Positions 5,466 to 8,782 of a stretch of 8,782 bases of DNA are shown in pieces. The notes below the pieces were generated by a model, which worked only from the letters and a program-made list of their open reading frames with translations, had not been told where the DNA came from and did not search any database. Numbering within the stretch: the first letter of the stretch is position 1; every line of letters starts with the position of its first letter. Made by a program: the position numbers and the translations under genes. The stretch is from Chloroflexota bacterium. GTDB taxonomy: Bacteria > Chloroflexota > Anaerolineae > UBA1429. The DNA lies in the NCBI GenBank assembly GCA_012513725.1, contig JAAZBQ010000316.1, forward strand, positions 1 to 8,782, in the 5' to 3' direction.

Positions 5466-6635
5466 ATGAGAGGCATGAGGTGGATTGGCGTCGCACTCCT
5501 GTTGGTGCTGATCGTGGCGCAGCCCGTGATGGCCGACAGCGGGGGCTCCACTGCATCGTTCGGCCGTGACGTCACCCTCGAGGAGGGCGAGCGGCTCGAC
5601 GGCGACCTGCTGTCCTTTGGGGGCCAGGTACACACCATGCGCGATAGCGTGGTGGACGGCAACCTCCTGTCGCTGGGCAGCGTGACGACCATCGAGGGCC
5701 GCATCGAGGGGGACGTGATCGCCATGGGCGGCACGGTAGAGTTGGGCTCCTCGGCGGTGGTGATGGGCGACCTCGTGGTGTTTGGCGCCGTCAAGCGTGA
5801 TCGGGGCGCCCTCGTGCGGGGCAGCACCATCGAGGGCCTCGAGGCCGCCTCGCGCCTTCGGGGCCTGAACCTGCCCCAACCCCCGGCCGAAGAGGTGGCG
5901 CCGTCGCGCCCCGTGGCGCCTGTGGCCCCGGCAGCCCCTGCAGCCCCGTCGGCCGCGCGGCCGACGGTGAACCAGGGGAACGGGGTGGGGCGCAGCATCA
6001 GCGTCTTTCTGATCACGCTGCTGATGGCCGGCGTGGTGGCCACGCTGCTGCCCGGCGCCCTGCGCCGCACCACCGACGTGATGCGCGGCAACTGGGCGCT
6101 CAGCCTGGGCCTGGGTGCGCTGACCCTGGTGCTCGGGGCGCTCTTGAGCCTGGTGTTCGGCGTGCTGGTGCTGGTGTGCGTGGGGCTGCCGCTGCTCTTG
6201 GCCCTCGGCGTGCTCCTGTTGGTGGCCGGCCTGCTGGCCTGGGCCGCCGCCGGGCAAATCGTCGGGCAGTACCTGGCCCCCGTGCTCAAGGTGTCGCGCC
6301 CCTCGCTCCTGGTGGAGACTCTCCTGGGCACCGCCGTGATCACCATCGTCTCGAACATCCCCTGCGTGGGGCCGCTGGCGGGGCTGGCGCTGCTCTGCTG
6401 GGGCCTGGGGGCCGTCGCGATGACCAACGTCACGGCGCTGCAGGGGCTGCCCGCCACGGGCCGGGCACCCTTTGGCGGCCCGGCGGCGCCCGGTCCGCGG
6501 GGAGGCGGGACCTCCTCACCGAGCGGTAGCGCGCCGTCGCCCGAGGATGCCCCTCCGCAGGCCCCCTCGGCGGGCGATACCAAGCCGCTAGAGTGGCCGC
6601 CGGATCTGGATGAGGACAAAGATCCCGCCCGTTAG
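5466..6635 (+). CDS. Secreted polymer-forming (bactofilin-like) protein with multi-span membrane domain
   Basis: A 389-residue protein in four parts. A signal peptide comes first (MRGMRWIGVALLLVLIVAQP, likely cut after VMA at 21-23). Residues 42-118 form beta-helix-like rungs repeated every 17-19 residues: LDGDLLSFGG (44), VDGNLLSLGS (63), IEGDVIAMGG (80) and VMGDLVVFGA (99), as in bactofilin or polymer-forming cytoskeletal proteins. A proline/alanine-rich linker occupies 137-166. Four or five membrane spans cover about 177-316, and a Pro/Gly/Ser-rich acidic tail runs from 330 to 389. Classic bactofilins are cytosolic and lack membrane domains; here the rungs should lie outside the membrane. 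GGAGG (5456-5460) is 5 nt before the ATG. The gene is 49 nt after the anti-sigma and ends at a strong hairpin, so it is probably the third gene of the sigma operon. An envelope scaffold or stress-sensing role is inference. Confidence 0.8.
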   Translation: MRGMRWIGVALLLVLIVAQPVMADSGGSTASFGRDVTLEEGERLDGDLLSFGGQVHTMRDSVVDGNLLSLGSVTTIEGRIEGDVIAMGGTVELGSSAVVMGDLVVFGAVKRDRGALVRGSTIEGLEAASRLRGLNLPQPPAEEVAPSRPVAPVAPAAPAAPSAARPTVNQGNGVGRSISVFLITLLMAGVVATLLPGALRRTTDVMRGNWALSLGLGALTLVLGALLSLVFGVLVLVCVGLPLLLALGVLLLVAGLLAWAAAGQIVGQYLAPVLKVSRPSLLVETLLGTAVITIVSNIPCVGPLAGLALLCWGLGAVAMTNVTALQGLPATGRAPFGGPAAPGPRGGGTSSPSGSAPSPEDAPPQAPSAGDTKPLEWPPDLDEDKDPAR

Positions 6636-6654
6636 CACGCCCGCAGCCAACGCA

Positions 6655-6689
6655 CAGCGCGCCGGTCCAAACGTTGGACCGGCGCGCTG
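6655..6689 (+). terminator. Strong 16-bp perfect hairpin ending the sigma operon
   Basis: CAGCGCGCCGGTCCAA (6655-6670) pairs perfectly with TTGGACCGGCGCGCTG (6674-6689) around an ACG loop, starting 20 nt after the stop codon. Outer bases extend the stem with one mismatch. The hairpin is followed by CGTGC and a C-rich run rather than T residues. It is very likely a terminator or mRNA end-stabiliser. Confidence 0.7.
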
Positions 6690-6715
6690 CGTGCTCCCCC
6701 CTCCCCCACCCCCGG

Positions 6716-6735
6716 CCGCGGAGCCGGCTCCGCGG
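6716..6735. repeat. 20-bp perfect palindrome upstream of the DUF58 gene
   Basis: CCGCGGAG-CCGG-CTCCGCGG reads the same on both strands and is centred between 6725 and 6726. It could fold as an 8-bp stem with a 4-nt loop, as a second terminator-like structure, or serve as a binding site for a dimeric regulator. It lies about 40 nt before the possible -10 of the next gene. Which role applies cannot be told from the sequence. Confidence 0.6.
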
Positions 6736-6771
6736 TTCGGAAGCCAACTCGATATAACGGGACACTTGTAG

Positions 6772-6777
6772 TATACT
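6772..6777 (+). promoter_or_regulatory. Possible -10 element for the DUF58 gene
   Basis: TATACT (5 of 6 consensus bases) lies in an AT-rich island (6748-6782) that stands out from its GC-rich surroundings, 27 nt before the DUF58 ATG. No good -35 hexamer is present 16-18 nt upstream. A second TATAAC at 6753-6758 is an alternative. Confidence 0.35.
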
Positions 6778-6804
6778 TGACAGGCGTGCCGCAAAGGAGA
6801 GCGT

Positions 6805-8136
6805 ATGACCATTCGCGCCTATCGCTTGCGATCCCGGTTGCCCCTCGTCGTGTTGGCCGGGCTGATGTTCCTGCAGGTCTTTTCACCGACGCCGGCTACC
6901 AAGTTCGTCTTGTGGGGTATCGCCGGCGTTCTCGTCCTGTGTTTCGTCTGGGTGCGGGTGATGACCCGGGGCCTGGTGGTGAAGCGCGAGCGCCGGCACG
7001 GCTGGGCGCAGGTCGGCGACGTCCTCGAGGAGCGGTTCGTCATGCACAACCACTCCTGGGTGCCGCTGCCCTGGGCCGAAGTCCGGGATTATAGCAACCT
7101 GCCCGGCTATAGCGCGAGCCGCGCCGTGGGGCTGGGCGCACGACGGTTCACGCGCTGGGAAAAGCGGTGCCTGTGCACCCAGCGCGGCGAGTTCACCCTG
7201 GGCCCCATCGAGATCCACATGGGCGACCCCTTTGGCCTGTTCGAGGCCACCGTACGCCACAACTATAGCGAGAGCTTTGTGGTCTACCCGGCCATTGCAC
7301 GGCTGCCGGAACTCATCAGCCCGCGTGGCGTATCCCGCGGCTCGGGCCGGGCGAACATCCGCGCGATGGACGCCACGACCAACGCCTCCTCTGTGCGCAC
7401 CTATGTGCCGGGAGACGCCCTGAACCGCATCCACTGGCGATCGACCGCCCGGCGCACCATGCCCGACCAGGAGGAGTTGTACGTCCGCGAGGACGACATC
7501 GAGCCCTCGGGCGACGTGTGGATGATCCTGGATCTCCAGGCCAGCGTGCAGGCCGGCCACGGACGACTATCCACGGAGGAGTACGCCGTGATCCTGGCGG
7601 CCTCCCTCGCCGAGCAACTGCTCAGCGCCCAGCACGCCGTGGGCCTGGTGGCCTATGGGCACGAGCCGGTAGTCCTGTGGCCGCAAAAGGGCCGTCACCA
7701 GCTGTGGGAGGTGCTCCGGGTGCTCGCCGGCACCCACGCCTCGGGCTGGCGGCCCTTTGGCGAGGTGCTCAAGCTCACCGTCCCGGTGCTGGGCCGCGGT
7801 GTGTCGGCGGCCCTGATCACGCCGGCCACGGCGAACGGCTGGGTCGACGTCGTCCCCGAGTTTCTCATGCGCGGCGTGCACACCAGCGCGCTCCTCGTCG
7901 ACGCCACCAGCTTTGGCGGCAACGGCGACCCCCAGAGCACCGTTCGGTCGCTGGCCGACCTCGGCGTGCCGGCGCGCATCATCGACAGCAGCCTGCGGCT
8001 CGAGGAGGCGGGGTTGACCCCCGAACACCACGCCAAGCCAGGGGCCCGGCAGGAACCCCCTGAGGAAGCCGGTCGGGGCCAGGTGCGACAGCGCCGGCGG
8101 ACCGCCTCCCGCTGGGTACCCGTGGGCCAGGGATAA
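6805..8136 (+). CDS. DUF58 domain membrane protein
   Basis: A 443-residue protein of the DUF58 family, often encoded with MoxR-type AAA ATPases and transglutaminase-like membrane proteins and thought to act in envelope or complex maturation; the molecular role is unclear. Two membrane helices lie at about 12-28 and 33-52. A beta-rich region contains DPFGLF (141-146), a conserved element. The DUF58 signature follows: VRTYVPGDALNRIHW (197-211) then RSTARR (212-217). From about 238 a von Willebrand A-like fold begins with WMILDLQAS (239-247), where the metal-site motif DxSxS is partly lost (Asp-Leu-Gln-Ala-Ser). The tail from 406 is polar with an Arg-rich patch (428-432). AAAGGAG (6793-6799) lies 5 nt before the ATG. 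The next gene starts 13 nt after the stop, so the two are probably co-transcribed. No MoxR gene lies in the window. Confidence 0.9.
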   Translation: MTIRAYRLRSRLPLVVLAGLMFLQVFSPTPATKFVLWGIAGVLVLCFVWVRVMTRGLVVKRERRHGWAQVGDVLEERFVMHNHSWVPLPWAEVRDYSNLPGYSASRAVGLGARRFTRWEKRCLCTQRGEFTLGPIEIHMGDPFGLFEATVRHNYSESFVVYPAIARLPELISPRGVSRGSGRANIRAMDATTNASSVRTYVPGDALNRIHWRSTARRTMPDQEELYVREDDIEPSGDVWMILDLQASVQAGHGRLSTEEYAVILAASLAEQLLSAQHAVGLVAYGHEPVVLWPQKGRHQLWEVLRVLAGTHASGWRPFGEVLKLTVPVLGRGVSAALITPATANGWVDVVPEFLMRGVHTSALLVDATSFGGNGDPQSTVRSLADLGVPARIIDSSLRLEEAGLTPEHHAKPGARQEPPEEAGRGQVRQRRRTASRWVPVGQG

Positions 8137-8149
8137 GGTACAGATAGAG

Positions 8150-8782
8150 ATGGCAGCACAGCGACCCGTTCGCATGAACCGCAAGGGCGACACCCTGCTC
8201 TTCTTCCTGTTCGTGATCGCCGCATTGACGCTCCCCTGGAGCATCGACGCCACCCAATGGGCCCCCCAGGGCTACCGGCTCGTCGGGCCCACGGTGCTCG
8301 CCGCGGGGGTGGCCCTACTGCTGGCGCGCTCGCCGCTACCCATCGAGCTGGCCGGCTTTCTGGGCACCATCCTCGGTGCAGAGTTTGCCCTGCAGTTCGT
8401 GGGCGGCATCCTGCCCAAGCCCGTGCTCGTCTGGCGCGACCTCCGCGAGGTCGGGCAATGGCTGTGGGAACTGGCAGTCACCCGGGAGGTTCCCGGCGCC
8501 CTGGAGCCCTTTGCCCGGTCGCTCACCCACATGGCTTCCCAGGGCGGCATCCTGCGGGCCAACCTGATGCGCTGGTCACAGGCCGTCCAGGAGGGCGAGG
8601 TGACCCGCGATACCACCTTCCTGCGGTTGGCCCTGACGTTCGTGATCTGGCTCATCGTGCTGTACGCCGGCCTGGAGCTGTTCCGCCGGCGCCGGGCCTT
8701 TGTGGGTCTGCTGCCCCTGGGCGTCGCGGTGATCAGCAACGTGGCGTACACCGGCCTGGGCATCACGTACGTCTACCTGTAC
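8150..8782 (+). CDS. N-terminal membrane part of a probable transglutaminase-like protein (partial)
   Basis: An open frame of 211 codons from ATG 8150 to the window end with no stop. It opens MAAQRPVRMNRKGDTLLFFL, with a basic start and then a membrane helix (15-30). Further hydrophobic spans lie at about 44-60, 66-88, 158-178 and 184-205, with a soluble, amphipathic stretch at 95-155 between the third and fourth. The visible part holds no catalytic motif. Proteins beginning with such a membrane block and ending in a transglutaminase-like (Cys-His-Asp) domain commonly follow DUF58 genes, so that identity is inferred from context only. The ribosome site is weak (AAGG at 8135-8138, 11 nt away); an in-frame ATG at 8174 is an alternative. 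The 13-nt gap after DUF58 suggests one operon and possible coupling. Confidence 0.75.
   Translation, partial: MAAQRPVRMNRKGDTLLFFLFVIAALTLPWSIDATQWAPQGYRLVGPTVLAAGVALLLARSPLPIELAGFLGTILGAEFALQFVGGILPKPVLVWRDLREVGQWLWELAVTREVPGALEPFARSLTHMASQGGILRANLMRWSQAVQEGEVTRDTTFLRLALTFVIWLIVLYAGLELFRRRRAFVGLLPLGVAVISNVAYTGLGITYVYLY

Noticed and set aside
4094..5468. The 10-mer GGACCGTATG occurs before both the sigma operon (4094) and the polymer-forming gene (5459)
   Set aside because: Ten-base repeats are expected by chance in a window this size. The second copy includes the start codon and part of the ribosome site, so a shared operator is not supported.
5361..6619. Two minus-strand open frames of 298 and 416 codons opposite the polymer-forming protein
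   Set aside because: Low-complexity translations (His/Gln/Arg-rich or Ser/Arg/Thr-rich), no ribosome site, and fully covered by a well-supported plus-strand gene. Long antisense frames are common in GC-rich DNA.
6777..6782. Perfect TTGACA hexamer just upstream of the DUF58 gene
   Set aside because: The -10 position 17 nt downstream is AGCGTA at the start codon itself, so it cannot serve as the -35 of this gene.
8272..8766. Minus-strand 164-codon frame at the right edge
   Set aside because: Ser/Arg-rich translation without family features. The plus strand here is one uninterrupted frame with a membrane-protein pattern and suitable codon use.
1..8782. Search for tRNA or rRNA genes, CRISPR arrays, insertion sequences and attachment sites
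   Set aside because: No cloverleaf-like segment, no regularly spaced repeats, no transposase-like frame and no flanking terminal repeats were seen by eye.

Overview
The window is GC-rich (roughly two thirds G+C by eye) bacterial DNA with short intergenic gaps, strong GGAGG-type ribosome binding sites and apparent use of GTG and TTG starts. Gene content (an EF-G-like GTPase with a DAPGY G3 motif, an ECF sigma/zinc-finger anti-sigma pair followed by a secreted polymer-forming protein, and a DUF58 gene next to a membrane protein) best suits a Chloroflexota bacterium such as an Anaerolineae-type lineage. That assignment is inference from gene style, not proof.

Left edge (1-640): two genes on the minus strand. 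A small GIY-YIG/DUF123 nuclease-like protein (114-557) is followed by what may be the first 27 codons of another minus-strand gene running off the window. A probable minus-strand promoter (590-618) lies back to back with a near-consensus plus-strand promoter (643-671).

Middle-left (643-4086): the plus-strand promoter drives an EF-G-like translational GTPase (714-2789). A hairpin follows, then a PHP-domain metal-dependent phosphoesterase (2909-3577) and a YfcE/MJ0936-type metallophosphoesterase (3601-4086) spaced 23 nt apart. The last two look like an operon of small phosphoester hydrolases.

Middle-right (4087-6735): a 150-180 bp gap with two hairpins and a possible extended -10 precedes a three-gene operon. 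It holds an ECF-type sigma factor, an overlapping zinc-finger anti-sigma factor with three membrane spans, and a secreted or membrane-anchored protein with bactofilin-like beta-helix rungs and a multi-span membrane domain. The likely logic is envelope sensing: the anti-sigma holds the sigma at the membrane, and the third protein is either the structural output or part of the signal path. The operon ends in a 16-bp perfect hairpin, a C-rich run and a 20-bp palindrome.

Right edge (6748-8782): an AT-rich promoter-like stretch leads into a DUF58 membrane protein (6805-8136). Thirteen nucleotides later begins a multi-span membrane protein cut by the window end (8150-8782). By neighbourhood it is probably the N-terminal membrane part of a transglutaminase-like protein.

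The most interesting unit is the sigma/anti-sigma/polymer-forming operon. Most of the rest belongs to known families.
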